Below are positions 9,102-17,795 of a stretch of 64,000 nucleotides of DNA, in pieces; the first letter of the stretch is position 1, and each line of letters starts with the position of its first letter. The position numbers and the translations under genes were made by a program. The notes under the pieces were generated by a model. The model saw only the letters and a list, made by a program, of their open reading frames with translations. It did no database searches and was not told where the DNA came from. Origin of the DNA: an uncultured bacterium (GTDB taxonomy: Bacteria > Cyanobacteriota > Vampirovibrionia > Gastranaerophilales > Gastranaerophilaceae); contig CADAJP010000002.1 of the NCBI GenBank assembly GCA_902788345.1, forward strand, positions 211,989 to 275,988, given 5' to 3'.

Positions 9102-10106
9102 TTATCCTATGTCCCATCTCCCGCAGGTTCCACCCCAGCGAGCGATAATATTACCTTTTACATCTTTTATTTTATCAACATGTTGAACTTCGTCAACTCC
9201 TTCAACAATTGTAATAACTTCACAATTATTTGAACAACCGTTACATGCACAGGTAATCGAAGAAAAATGCATATCAGCGACATTCCAGCCTTTAAATTTT
9301 GTCTGTGCACTTGTGTATTGATGATTTTCCATCGCAAGCATCGCTGCACCGATTGCACCCATAGTTTGATGATGTTCAGGAACAACGACTTCCGCATTCA
9401 AAGCTTCTTCAAATGCTTTTACCATGCCTGTATTACTTGCAACACCGCCCTGAAATGAAAATACAGGCAGCAATTCTTTACCTAACGCCAAGTTACTCAA
9501 ATAATTTCTTACAAGAGCCTGACATAAACCGTATAATAAATCTTCAACAGGATAACCAAGCTGCTGTTTATGAATAAGATCACTTTCGGCAAATACACCG
9601 CATCTTCCGGCAATTCTTGCAGGATTTGATGATTTCAAAGCGGTTGAACCAAAATCCTGAATAGGTACACCTAATCTTTGAGCCTGATGATCCAAGAAAG
9701 AACCTGTACCTGCCGCACAAACAGTATTCATGGCAAAATCCGTAACAATACCGTCACGCATTATAATAATTTTACTATCCTGTCCGCCAATTTCCAAAAT
9801 AGTCTGAACACCCGGAACAGTAACACTTGCAGCAACAGCATGGGCGGTAATTTCATTTTTTACAACATCTGCACCAACCAAAGAACCGGCTAATGCTCTG
9901 CCTGAACCGGTTGTACCAACACCCATAACTTCGTAATCTGTTATGCGTTTTTCATACAGTTGACGCATACCGTTTTGCACTGCAGCAACAGGAGTTCCTG
10001 CCGTTTTCAGCATAATACTGTCAACATATTTGCCTGTTTCATCTATCAATGCCAATTTTGTTGTAACTGAACCTACATCTATCCCTAAATATACTGTTAA
10101 ACTCAT
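9102..10106 (-). CDS. Acyl-CoA dehydratase activase-like ATPase (HgdC/BcrA/BadF family)
   Basis: The 334-residue product has an ASKHA ATPase fold: YLGIDVGSVTTKLALID (phosphate 1, about 6-22), ILEIGGQDSK (phosphate 2), GGVASNTGMVKAFE (adenosine) and a second TMGAIGAAM segment. Cysteines in NTVCAAGTGSF and AGRCGVFAESD fit the ligands of the [4Fe-4S] cluster bridged between two subunits in HgdC. Known members use ATP to push one electron onto 2-hydroxyacyl-CoA or benzoyl-CoA enzymes. The protein is about 70 residues longer than classic HgdC. Its Cys-rich tail (CACNGCSNNCE, later GGTCGRW) looks like the start of the region seen in much longer activases. No dehydratase subunits are nearby, so its partner is unknown. 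Confidence 0.8.
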   Translation of the reverse strand: MSLTVYLGIDVGSVTTKLALIDETGKYVDSIMLKTAGTPVAAVQNGMRQLYEKRITDYEVMGVGTTGSGRALAGSLVGADVVKNEITAHAVAASVTVPGVQTILEIGGQDSKIIIMRDGIVTDFAMNTVCAAGTGSFLDHQAQRLGVPIQDFGSTALKSSNPARIAGRCGVFAESDLIHKQQLGYPVEDLLYGLCQALVRNYLSNLALGKELLPVFSFQGGVASNTGMVKAFEEALNAEVVVPEHHQTMGAIGAAMLAMENHQYTSAQTKFKGWNVADMHFSSITCACNGCSNNCEVITIVEGVDEVQHVDKIKDVKGNIIARWGGTCGRWDIG

Positions 10107-10175
10107 TATTTCTCTTTCTTTTATTTTAATTCCAAAGCCTGTAACAGTATTATTGTAGCATAAAAATTATATTAA

Positions 10176-11216
10176 TTACATTTTTGCCAATTTTTTATAC
10201 AATTCAATTTGTTCAGCAGATATATGTTCAGGTAAAACAATTTTAATTTTGGCGTTAAGATTACCAAAACTGCCGTTTTTATTCGGTAAACCAAGGTTTT
10301 TTAATCTGAGTATTTTCCCTGACGAAGTCATTGCAGGAATTTTTATTCCTATTGTTCCATGCAGAGTATTTATTTCTTTTTTACAGCCTAAAACCGCTTC
10401 CGGCGGTGTTATTTCAACTTCTTTTGTTAAATCAGAACCATCAATTATGTACTCATTATCTTTTGGTGTAACAATAAGATACATATCACCTTTTTGACCG
10501 TAGGCATCAGTCCTGCCCTGACCTTTAAGTCTGATTTTTTGACCTGCCTTTATATCTTTAGGCAGTTTTACTTTCACCGATTTATTCTCGTTTACAATAC
10601 CCGTACCGCCGCAATGAGAACAAAATCCACCCGAAGTTGAACAATACGGGCATTTTGACATGTCATTATATTTAACGGTTATCGGAGTGTCTGAAAATAA
10701 ATCTTTTGCCGTAACATTCAGATTAAGAGTTATATCCGAATCCTGTGAACTTTTCTTTGTTCTTGTGCTCCTTGATGTACGGGTTCTGCCGGCACTTTGC
10801 CCCATAGAGCCAAAATCAAATCCGCCAAAACTTCCTGTACTTTGTCTATGTACGGATGCACTGCCCATCATATCACCGAACAGAGAGCTGAAAAAGTCGG
10901 AAAAACCGCCCATATCACCACCGCCAAAATTGAACTGCTGATATGTTCCGCCTCCAAAGTTTTCAAATCCCGGAGGAGGTGTATAATCTGCACCCCCTTG
11001 CCAGTTTGAACCTAAACTGTCGTACCTTTGACGTTTTTGCTTATCGCTTAATACTTCATAAGCTTCATTTATTTCTTTAAATTTTTCTTCGGCTTCTTTT
11101 GTTTTATTAACATCAGGGTGATACTTTCGGGCAAGTTTTCTGTACGCAGATTTTATCTGAGCTTCTGTTGCACTTCTTTCAACACCTAATATTTCATAAT
11201 AATCTCTGTATTTCAT
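10176..11216 (-). CDS. DnaJ-like (Hsp40) co-chaperone with a reduced zinc region
   Basis: The 346-residue product starts with a J domain containing HPD (33-35), followed by a long Gly/Phe-rich region (about 75-140), a Ser/Thr/Arg linker and the two C-terminal peptide-binding domains. Between them only one CxxC pair cluster remains ([18 protein letters not shown]), so one zinc site instead of the two of canonical DnaJ; type between DnaJ and CbpA. It stimulates DnaK ATPase and delivers clients. AGGAG lies 10 nt before the ATG. No dnaK or grpE is in the window. Confidence 0.88.
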   Translation of the reverse strand: MKYRDYYEILGVERSATEAQIKSAYRKLARKYHPDVNKTKEAEEKFKEINEAYEVLSDKQKRQRYDSLGSNWQGGADYTPPPGFENFGGGTYQQFNFGGGDMGGFSDFFSSLFGDMMGSASVHRQSTGSFGGFDFGSMGQSAGRTRTSRSTRTKKSSQDSDITLNLNVTAKDLFSDTPITVKYNDMSKCPYCSTSGGFCSHCGGTGIVNENKSVKVKLPKDIKAGQKIRLKGQGRTDAYGQKGDMYLIVTPKDNEYIIDGSDLTKEVEITPPEAVLGCKKEINTLHGTIGIKIPAMTSSGKILRLKNLGLPNKNGSFGNLNAKIKIVLPEHISAEQIELYKKLAKM

Positions 11217-11317
11217 GAATTAAAATCTCCTATTAAACATGATAATACAGTAACAGAAGATTTTAACAATTTTTAATTATTTCTTAATGATATTTTGAAA
11301 AGCACATTATTGTATAA

Positions 11318-11728
11318 CTAATTTTCTAAAATTTCTTTATTCATTTCATCAATATCTTTTTTTATTGATTTAAAAGATTCTTTATTTTTCAAAAAGTCTA
11401 AAATATCTTTTTTTGTTCCGTATGCTAATGGTCTTGTAAGTTCTCTTTGCATTGACTTATGGAGCATAGAAACTTCGAGCATATGACCTGCAAATTTGTC
11501 GCTGTCTTGTGAAATAGTAAAAGCTAAAGCCTTACAATTCAGCCCTTTACCGTCATTTGAAAAACATTCATTTATATCTTTATAATGAAAATCATCAGAA
11601 AGCTCGTATTCTGCACGTTTTAACAGTTTATCAAGCGTATCTTTTATCCCTTTATTAACATCAAGGTTATTTTTATTTAAAGGGTTCATTTTAATTATTT
11701 TCGCATTATTATTAAAAAGTTTTATCAT
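11318..11728 (-). CDS. Hypothetical small soluble protein
   Basis: The 136-residue product has no signal or membrane segment. It is helical and Lys-rich, with a central motif (AGHMLEVSMLHKSMQRELTR, about 79-98) followed by YGTKKDILDFLKN. The family and function are not known to me. It is preceded by AGAGG and lies 14 nt downstream of the RelA/SpoT-like orphan gene, so the two are probably cotranscribed. The pairing of a possible nucleotide-modifying protein with a small partner recalls toxin-antitoxin or effector-chaperone pairs, but there is no direct evidence. Confidence 0.6.
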   Translation of the reverse strand: MIKLFNNNAKIIKMNPLNKNNLDVNKGIKDTLDKLLKRAEYELSDDFHYKDINECFSNDGKGLNCKALAFTISQDSDKFAGHMLEVSMLHKSMQRELTRPLAYGTKKDILDFLKNKESFKSIKKDIDEMNKEILEN

Positions 11729-11742
11729 ATTTTAACCTCTGG

Positions 11743-13209
11743 TTATGCAATTTTTTCAAATTCAACATATGGTTTGAATGACTGCATTTTTTCTTTCTGA
11801 ATTGCTTCATCTACATAGTGCAATTTGGTCATATTTTCTCTTGACATAAGTTTGCTTAAACCTTTTGCAAGACCCGGTTTTTTACCTTTGATACCAACTT
11901 CCACTGTTCTGTCATAATTATAGCACTTTTGCAAATATCTTGTATGTTTACCTGCCAATTCTTCATTTTTACTCATTTCGGCTTTAGCTTTTTGGAATGG
12001 TTCAAATGTCTTATTTATAGTACCTTTACCCTGATTACCATCATAGTTTACATGTTCAATTTCACCAAAAGTAATTTTTTCATTTGATTTAGGTGCGATT
12101 TTACAACCTTCACCGCGAATTTGTAATTCGGCACGGCTTCCGTCACTAAGATAGAAATTCATTTGAGTAGTTGTGTATCCGCCAGGTTTAATACCTTTTT
12201 TAGCATCAGCAGGTAATTCTGATATATTATATCTTGAAAGATTGATTTTGTTTGAAGTGTGGTCAAGTGTATATTTTTCACCTGTTTCAACCTGTAATCT
12301 TTTAATGTTTCTTATCTGATTATCTGAAAAATATGCAAGTCCGTCAGGTCCTCTGTAATTACAAAAACGCGGAACATGTAAAGATGCTATTTTATCAGGA
12401 TTATTTTTTAAAGTTTCCAATAACTTCGGATTTACATCCATTTTTGATAATTGTTCCATTGTAACTACTTTTCTGTCTAAAGCATCTTTCATCATACTCA
12501 AAATTACGCTGTTGTATGCTTCTTCGGATTGTTTTTCCGCAAGCTGTAATTTTACATCCTGTGCATATTTTTCTGCAACTTTTGTCTGAGCTTTTGATAA
12601 TTTTGCATCGCCGCTAAAATATCTTTTTAAAAATTTCTTTTCTTTTGCAGTTAAATATTTGCCGTCAACATTGAAATTTTTAATTACATCAAGAACATCT
12701 TTTCTTGAAAGACTTTCTAAAGTTAATCTGCCTGCAACACCGTCTGTTAAAAAACTTTCAACATCAGTATCTTTTGTTAAAGTAAGTTCTTTTTCTTTTA
12801 CATTTTTAATGATTTTTGAATAAATTGAAGCTGCACTTTTTGAGCGAATATCAACTTTTTTACCCGGAAACATTTTAGAAAATTTTTCTCTTGCTTCAGA
12901 AACCTGAGAAGCATATTTTTTTTCTAAACGCAAAGCCATATTACCGATTTCGCCTTTTACTATATCATTATCCAAATCTGTATATTTTATTGCGAAATCA
13001 GGTTTTACATTATCTATAGTTGAAGGTCTGATTGGAATAGAAATATCCGGTTTTAATCTCAATTTAACAACTTCACCTAATTCTTTTGTTGCTTCTTTTG
13101 CCATTGTAAGCAAAGGTTTATTATCAATAACAGTTTGAGCTGTTTTTACACCACTTGCAGAAAATAATGCACTTGCACCTTTTTGTATTAATTTAACTGC
13201 TAAACTCAT
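11743..13209 (-). CDS. Orphan protein with divergent RelA/SpoT-like nucleotidyltransferase signature
   Basis: The 488-residue product is cytoplasmic by appearance. Four spaced segments match the (p)ppGpp synthetase fold in order: KSAASIYSKI (124-133, like KSIYSIYRKM), TDGVAGRLTL (155-164, like the D-x-AGIRV strand), GGYTTTQMNF (343-352, like GYxSLHL) and AELQIRG (360-366, like VEIQIRT) followed by GEIEHVNYD (382-390). Key positions for substrate binding (Lys, Asp, Tyr, Glu, His) appear present. A helical insertion of about 170 residues separates the second and third segments, much longer than in Rel. The N-terminal 100 residues are unassigned. AAGGGA precedes the ATG. A normal full-length Rel is encoded at 21489, so this is a second, specialised member if the match is real. 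Confidence 0.65.
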   Translation of the reverse strand: MSLAVKLIQKGASALFSASGVKTAQTVIDNKPLLTMAKEATKELGEVVKLRLKPDISIPIRPSTIDNVKPDFAIKYTDLDNDIVKGEIGNMALRLEKKYASQVSEAREKFSKMFPGKKVDIRSKSAASIYSKIIKNVKEKELTLTKDTDVESFLTDGVAGRLTLESLSRKDVLDVIKNFNVDGKYLTAKEKKFLKRYFSGDAKLSKAQTKVAEKYAQDVKLQLAEKQSEEAYNSVILSMMKDALDRKVVTMEQLSKMDVNPKLLETLKNNPDKIASLHVPRFCNYRGPDGLAYFSDNQIRNIKRLQVETGEKYTLDHTSNKINLSRYNISELPADAKKGIKPGGYTTTQMNFYLSDGSRAELQIRGEGCKIAPKSNEKITFGEIEHVNYDGNQGKGTINKTFEPFQKAKAEMSKNEELAGKHTRYLQKCYNYDRTVEVGIKGKKPGLAKGLSKLMSRENMTKLHYVDEAIQKEKMQSFKPYVEFEKIA

Positions 13210-13450
13210 AAATATTTCCCTTAATTATATCCCCTGTATTTTAATAAAGTATTTTTTTTGGTGTAAATTGCCATTTTTACCCTGTTTATTAAATTTTGTA
13301 ACATTCGGAAAAATCCTTTAAAAGTTGCGATATATTACAAATTTTTCTATTTTTAATTAATCTGCTAAACTTTTGATGGGGAAGTGTGACTTTTCCGAAA
13401 GCTGCATTAAAAAAAACATGTAGTAGTGGATAAAATAATCAAGGGATGGT

Positions 13451-14665
13451 ATGGCTGTTAATATTAACACAGGTGCTAATATAGAAGATTCTATATCTAC
13501 AAAGGAATTATTCAGAGAATATGACTGGTATGAAAAAACTTTCTCTAATATAGTTCAGTTTGCCAGTGATGATTTCTTTACGAAAAATTTTAAAGTAGAT
13601 TTTATAGGATTGAGCAAAAACATTAACTGCCTGTTAAAAGATGAATCCTGCTTTGTTACCAAGATTAAAATCAACGAAGAATATGACATGTTCTTCAGAC
13701 TTACAGAAAAAGCAATTGACATAATACTTGAAAAAGTTTTAGGTAAACCGAAAAGCAGATTTAACATAAATAAAATCTCTGATTTGGAAGCAAAAATTAT
13801 AACCGCATTTAACAGCTGCATGTTCGATGCACTTAAAGCGAAAATGGGAGAGCCGGATCCAAAACAACTAAAACGAACAAATTTCGATATGGTAAACCTG
13901 ACATTTGTTCTAAAAGATATTGACAACGTAATAAAAGATGCGGGAAAAGTTATTGTAACACTGCCGTTAGGATTGTTAAGACCACATCAGATAACCTCCG
14001 GCGGTGAAAAATTTGCAAATACAGATTTCCCGAACAGCGAAATTTTTGTAAAAGTCATTATGGGAAAAATGAGATTTCCGCTAATTGACATTCAAAATAT
14101 AGAACAAGATGACGTTGTTGTATTTGAAAACAGTAATATTGAGCATATGACACTTGCTATTCAGGATGAACTGCTTGATATTCATCTCAATCCAAACATG
14201 GACTTACTTATACCTGAAGAATTCAACGAGAGAGGAGAAGATAATATGTCTGCTAATTTATGGGACAATATAGAAGTAGAAATGAATGCGGAATTTGATG
14301 CCGTAAAAATTACACTTGGAGAACTGAAAAATATAGAAGATGGTTTGGTTGTAGATTTAACCTCTCTTTATAACAACAATGTCACATTAAAAGTTGAAGG
14401 CAACCCGATTGCAAGCGGAACACTTGTTATTGTAAATGACAGATATGGTGTAAAAATCAATCAGGTTATTGCACCTCCTGCACCTAAATCAGAACAGACT
14501 GAAGAAGAAGCAGATACTCAGGAACAAATTCCGGTTCCTGTAAATACTAATATTGCACAAAATGACACAGAAGAACAAATTGTCCAAAACGGCGGAGCTG
14601 AAGTTGAAGGAGATGAAGAAGACTTTGACTACAGCGATTTCGATTTGGATGATGAAGGATTATAA
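13451..14665 (+). CDS. fliM: Flagellar switch protein, FliM-FliN fusion type
   Basis: The 404-residue product has an N-terminal CheC/FliM-like middle domain (about 35-185) and two SpoA (C-ring) domains: EIFVKVIMGKMRFPL to HLNPN (about 197-250) and NIEVEMNAEFDAVKITL to NQVI (about 273-340). The C-terminus is a very acidic tail. Standard FliM and FliN carry one SpoA domain each; two in one chain is the arrangement of type III secretion SctQ proteins. The neighbours are fliO, fliP, fliQ and fliR, so a flagellar C-ring role is most likely. AAGGG lies 5 nt before the ATG. An internal start at 14246 could yield a separate FliN-like product. Confidence 0.82.
   Translation: MAVNINTGANIEDSISTKELFREYDWYEKTFSNIVQFASDDFFTKNFKVDFIGLSKNINCLLKDESCFVTKIKINEEYDMFFRLTEKAIDIILEKVLGKPKSRFNINKISDLEAKIITAFNSCMFDALKAKMGEPDPKQLKRTNFDMVNLTFVLKDIDNVIKDAGKVIVTLPLGLLRPHQITSGGEKFANTDFPNSEIFVKVIMGKMRFPLIDIQNIEQDDVVVFENSNIEHMTLAIQDELLDIHLNPNMDLLIPEEFNERGEDNMSANLWDNIEVEMNAEFDAVKITLGELKNIEDGLVVDLTSLYNNNVTLKVEGNPIASGTLVIVNDRYGVKINQVIAPPAPKSEQTEEEADTQEQIPVPVNTNIAQNDTEEQIVQNGGAEVEGDEEDFDYSDFDLDDEGL
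14246..14665 (+). CDS. Possible internal translation product: FliN-like SpoA domain
   Basis: Within the fliM-fliN frame, Met266 (ATG at 14246) is preceded by GAGGAGAAG with about 8-nt spacing, one of the best ribosome binding sites in this region. Initiation there would yield 139 residues containing only the second SpoA domain and the acidic tail, the size of free FliN. In SctQ proteins of type III secretion an internal start yields exactly such a C-terminal fragment, needed for C-ring assembly. Whether it is used here is inference. Confidence 0.5.
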   Translation: MSANLWDNIEVEMNAEFDAVKITLGELKNIEDGLVVDLTSLYNNNVTLKVEGNPIASGTLVIVNDRYGVKINQVIAPPAPKSEQTEEEADTQEQIPVPVNTNIAQNDTEEQIVQNGGAEVEGDEEDFDYSDFDLDDEGL

Positions 14666-14712
14666 TCAAGGCAAAAAGGAAACAGGTTCGTAACAAAAAC
14701 AGAAAGGCAGAT

Positions 14713-15303
14713 ATGGGACACTACATTCTTAGTTTTACGGTTTATACACTCGCAATGACAGGATTAATATTCTTTGCATTGTTTGTTTATAAAAAAGTTG
14801 TTCAAGGAAACATTGGAACAAAAAATTCCAAAATGTTATCCGTGGAAGAAACAATGAGTATTTCTCCAAGAAAAACACTTATGATAGTAAAAGCCGGAGA
14901 AGAAAGATTTTTAATAGCTTCTGATGTTGATAAAACAACGCTTATATCAAAACTTGACAATCATGAAACAATTAAAACAGTTATACCGCAGGAAAAAATT
15001 GAACATTTCAAAAATATTGAAACCGAACCTGTAGATTTGAATGTTTACACCCCTCAAAACGACATTCAACAACAAATAGCGGAACAAGATATTGTAAAAC
15101 CGGAAGTTAAAAAGCAACCTAAAGCACCAAAAACACCGGTGCATCTTGAAGTTGTAACAGATAAAAATATGAGAGTATCCGAACTGAGAAAAACTCAAAG
15201 AGAACGCAAAGGCAGAAGAAATATTACCATAGATGTTACGGATACAACAAACCACGGCTTTTCAACCTTGAGAGAAATGGTATCTAAAGTAAACGAAATG
15301 TAG
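14713..15303 (+). CDS. fliO: FliO-like flagellar export assembly protein
   Basis: The 196-residue product has one N-terminal membrane helix (about 6-26), then a short cytoplasmic domain with MLSVEETMSISPRKTLMIVKAGEERFLI, the typical FliO core, and a long charged C-terminal tail. FliO helps FliP form the export gate. The place directly before fliP supports the call. An AAAGGCAG site precedes the ATG. Confidence 0.75.
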   Translation: MGHYILSFTVYTLAMTGLIFFALFVYKKVVQGNIGTKNSKMLSVEETMSISPRKTLMIVKAGEERFLIASDVDKTTLISKLDNHETIKTVIPQEKIEHFKNIETEPVDLNVYTPQNDIQQQIAEQDIVKPEVKKQPKAPKTPVHLEVVTDKNMRVSELRKTQRERKGRRNITIDVTDTTNHGFSTLREMVSKVNEM

Positions 15304-15310
15304 GGAGCAG

Positions 15311-15949
15311 ATGGATCAGGTACAGGCACTAAATCCTATAATACAAATATTAATCGTTATGACGGTATTTTCGCTATTACCGTTCATGTTCTGTGCTATG
15401 ACAAGTTTTATGCGTTTTGTAATAGTATTCTCAATGCTTAAAACTGCAATGGGTACTCAACAAGTACCGCCTGCTATTGTAATTATCGGACTTTCTATGA
15501 TATTAACTTTTTATACTATGGGTTCGACTTTTGGTAAGATGTACGAAATGGGTTCTGTTCCGTACCAGCAAAAACACGACATGGTTGCGGCTTTAAATGA
15601 AGGCTCAAAACCGCTTAAAGAATTTATGCTGAAACAAACAAGAGATGGTGATTTAGAATTTTTTGTCAATATGACCCACAAAACAAGACCAAAATCACCT
15701 GATGAAATTTCAATATGGGAAGTTGCACCTGCTTATATCGTAAGTGAACTTAAAACAGCTTTTGAAATAAGTTTTGTAATATTTGTACCGTTTATCATAC
15801 TGGACCTTGTTGTTGCGAACATACTACTTGCACTTGGTATGTTTATGCTGTCGCCTACAATTATCTCCATGCCGTTTAAACTGCTGATATTTATTGCCGT
15901 TGACGGATGGGCTCTTATTGTTCAGGGTTTGGTATCGAGTTTCAACTGA
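15311..15949 (+). CDS. fliP: Flagellar export gate protein FliP
   Basis: The 212-residue product has four hydrophobic segments and the family signatures TSFMRFVIVFSMLKTAMGTQQVPP near the N-terminus and FVPFIILDLVVANILLALGM in the second half. It starts directly with the membrane part and carries no cleavable signal peptide, unlike E. coli FliP. FliP, FliQ and FliR build the export gate for flagellar rod, hook and filament proteins. AGGGAGCAG before the ATG is a good ribosome site, and the spacing to fliO is 7 nt. Confidence 0.93.
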   Translation: MDQVQALNPIIQILIVMTVFSLLPFMFCAMTSFMRFVIVFSMLKTAMGTQQVPPAIVIIGLSMILTFYTMGSTFGKMYEMGSVPYQQKHDMVAALNEGSKPLKEFMLKQTRDGDLEFFVNMTHKTRPKSPDEISIWEVAPAYIVSELKTAFEISFVIFVPFIILDLVVANILLALGMFMLSPTIISMPFKLLIFIAVDGWALIVQGLVSSFN

Positions 15950-15965
15950 TAAAGGAAGAAAAAAT

Positions 15966-16460
15966 ATGTTAGAACTGTTACTTGAATATATGGCAAAAGG
16001 ATTTTTGATAATGTTATCAATATCAATGCCCTGCGTACTTGTTGCGGCAGGTATAGGTCTTGTTGTCGGTATATTACAGGCTGTTACACAGGTTCAGGAA
16101 CAGACAATTGCCGCTGCACCAAAGATTTTGGGTGTATTTTTGGTTATAATTATAGGGGGAATGGGTTTTATCAGATTGCTGTCAAATCTGTTTCAGGAAG
16201 GTGTTGTACTTGCATTCAATACTGTTCCGCACAACGAATCCTTCGTACTGAGTTCCGATTATCACAAATATACAACTCCGTTTAATTCTGAAATGAAAGA
16301 TCGTTTTAAGGATGTAAATTCTATTGATTATATTATGAAGCATCCGGGCAAAGTGCCTTATATAGATGATTACAAACGCCAAAGATACATTCCGGCACAA
16401 AAAACTCCTATGCCGAAAACAGATTTTGTAGAAACAAAAAGAATTATGACGGGGCAATAA
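15966..16460 (+). CDS. fliQ: Flagellar export gate protein FliQ with long C-terminal extension
   Basis: The first about 90 residues are a normal FliQ with two membrane helices and the GLVVGILQAVTQVQEQTI signature. The total is 164 residues, so about 75 residues beyond the second helix are additional, hydrophilic, and rich in Lys, Tyr and Pro. The usual family length is near 89. The start is the ATG after AAAGGAAGAAAAAAT, 16 nt after the fliP stop; longer readings overlap fliP and are unlikely. Confidence 0.9.
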   Translation: MLELLLEYMAKGFLIMLSISMPCVLVAAGIGLVVGILQAVTQVQEQTIAAAPKILGVFLVIIIGGMGFIRLLSNLFQEGVVLAFNTVPHNESFVLSSDYHKYTTPFNSEMKDRFKDVNSIDYIMKHPGKVPYIDDYKRQRYIPAQKTPMPKTDFVETKRIMTGQ

Positions 16461-16465
16461 TATAA

Positions 16466-17248
16466 ATGGATCAGGTATTAAATGAAATAATGAAACTGTT
16501 TCCACAGCTCAACGCATATTTTATGACAGGTTTTTTAATTTTTGTCAGATTGCTTGGGTTCTTTAGATTTGCACCTGTATTTTGCAGAAAAGAAATTCCT
16601 GCACTTGTAAAAATTCCTATGGCAATTCTTGTAACGGTTATAATTGTGCCGATTATGAAACCAAGCGAGGTTTTACATAATGTTGATTCATTTATATTAT
16701 CAATTTTATTAAATATTGTTGTAGGGGCAATTATAGGCTATATGGCAAGGTTAATTGTTATAGCAATAGATTGCGGTGCTGAAATGATAAATATGCAGAT
16801 GGGACTTACATCAGCAACAACACTCGACCCGTCAAGTTCAGGTCAGGTATCAATACTTTCAAATATTATTGCATTAATGGGATTGTTGATATTTATAAAT
16901 CTTGGCGGAGTATATTGGCTGTTTAAAGCATTACTTAAAAGTTTTGAGGTATTTCCTTTGTACGCAATTAATATTCCGCTCGTAAAGCTGGCAAATATGG
17001 ATTTACTTATAAAACTGTCCTCAAATACTTTGTATATGGGACTGCAAATAGCTTCTCCGATACTACTTGCAACACTTGCACAGGATATTATTCTCGGGGT
17101 AATTTCAAGAACAGCACCTCAGGTAAATGTATTCCAATTAAGCTTCCTTTTTAAACCTGTTTTAGGTGCAGCTATTATGGTATGGATATTACCTATGCTG
17201 ATGAATGTAATTGAACAATATTTTTTGAGTTATGCCAACTTTATTTAG
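16466..17248 (+). CDS. fliR: Flagellar export gate protein FliR
   Basis: The 260-residue product has about six membrane segments and the FliR patterns FLIFVRLLGFFRFAPVF near the N-terminus and MQMGLTSATTLDPSS in the middle (the family has GF-x-x-x-x-DP). It completes the gate with FliP and FliQ. It starts 5 nt after fliQ and its end overlaps the convergent rsmD by 8 nt. FlhB and FlhA, usually next, are absent here. Confidence 0.92.
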   Translation: MDQVLNEIMKLFPQLNAYFMTGFLIFVRLLGFFRFAPVFCRKEIPALVKIPMAILVTVIIVPIMKPSEVLHNVDSFILSILLNIVVGAIIGYMARLIVIAIDCGAEMINMQMGLTSATTLDPSSSGQVSILSNIIALMGLLIFINLGGVYWLFKALLKSFEVFPLYAINIPLVKLANMDLLIKLSSNTLYMGLQIASPILLATLAQDIILGVISRTAPQVNVFQLSFLFKPVLGAAIMVWILPMLMNVIEQYFLSYANFI

Positions 17249-17771
17249 AAATTCTTAAAAAAGTAATAAATTTATCACCGTATTTTTTTTGTTTAAGAAT
17301 TTCAAAATCCTGACTAATTGCAACATCCGTAACATGTTCAAGTATAATAATACCCTCACAGAGAGATTTTACAACATCAAGACTTTTTTCATAAATTCCC
17401 GAAAAATACGGCGGATCAATATAAATAACATCAAATTTTTGGCTTAAATTTTTACAAACATTCAGACTGTCACCAAAAACCAATTTTATATCATTATCTT
17501 TATTGTATTTTTCAAAATTCGATTTTATTACATAATAAACTTTTTTATTTTTTTCAACGGCAACCAAAGAGCCAAAGCCTCTTGAAAGAGCCTCAAGCCC
17601 CATAATACCCGAACCGGCATACATATCAAGAAAACTTTTACCTTCAAAATCTATTATTGCACCCAAAGTATTAAAAACACTCATACGAACTTTTGAAAGT
17701 GTCGGACGAGTTATGTTTTCGTCCGGTGCGGTAATCTTTTGTCTGTTATATTTTCCGCCGGTAATATTCAT
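17241..17771 (-). CDS. rsmD: 16S rRNA (guanine966-N2)-methyltransferase RsmD
   Basis: The 176-residue product has RsmD signatures: ITGGKYNRQKI near the start, RPTLSKVRMSVFN, the SAM motif FLDMYAGSGIMGLEALSRG, AVEKN, and the catalytic DPPY in IYIDPPYFSG. It methylates N2 of a guanosine in 16S rRNA during 30S assembly. The ATG has no Shine-Dalgarno site; TAAAAT ends 6 nt upstream of it, so the mRNA may be leaderless. Confidence 0.92.
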   Translation of the reverse strand: MNITGGKYNRQKITAPDENITRPTLSKVRMSVFNTLGAIIDFEGKSFLDMYAGSGIMGLEALSRGFGSLVAVEKNKKVYYVIKSNFEKYNKDNDIKLVFGDSLNVCKNLSQKFDVIYIDPPYFSGIYEKSLDVVKSLCEGIIILEHVTDVAISQDFEILKQKKYGDKFITFLRISK

Positions 17772-17795
17772 GAAAATATTTTATCATAAAGAATT

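Noticed and set aside
13360..13450. Sigma-28 flagellar promoter before the fliM-fliN gene
   Set aside because: TAAA and CCGA elements are present but about 25 nt apart, too far for the sigma-28 consensus. A GGGGAAGT/ACTTTTCC hairpin overlaps, and no confident promoter can be named.
13451..17248. Type III secretion system instead of flagellum, because of the SctQ-like double SpoA protein
   Set aside because: The presence of FliO and the FliP/FliR signatures and order match flagellar operons; no injectisome-only genes are seen.
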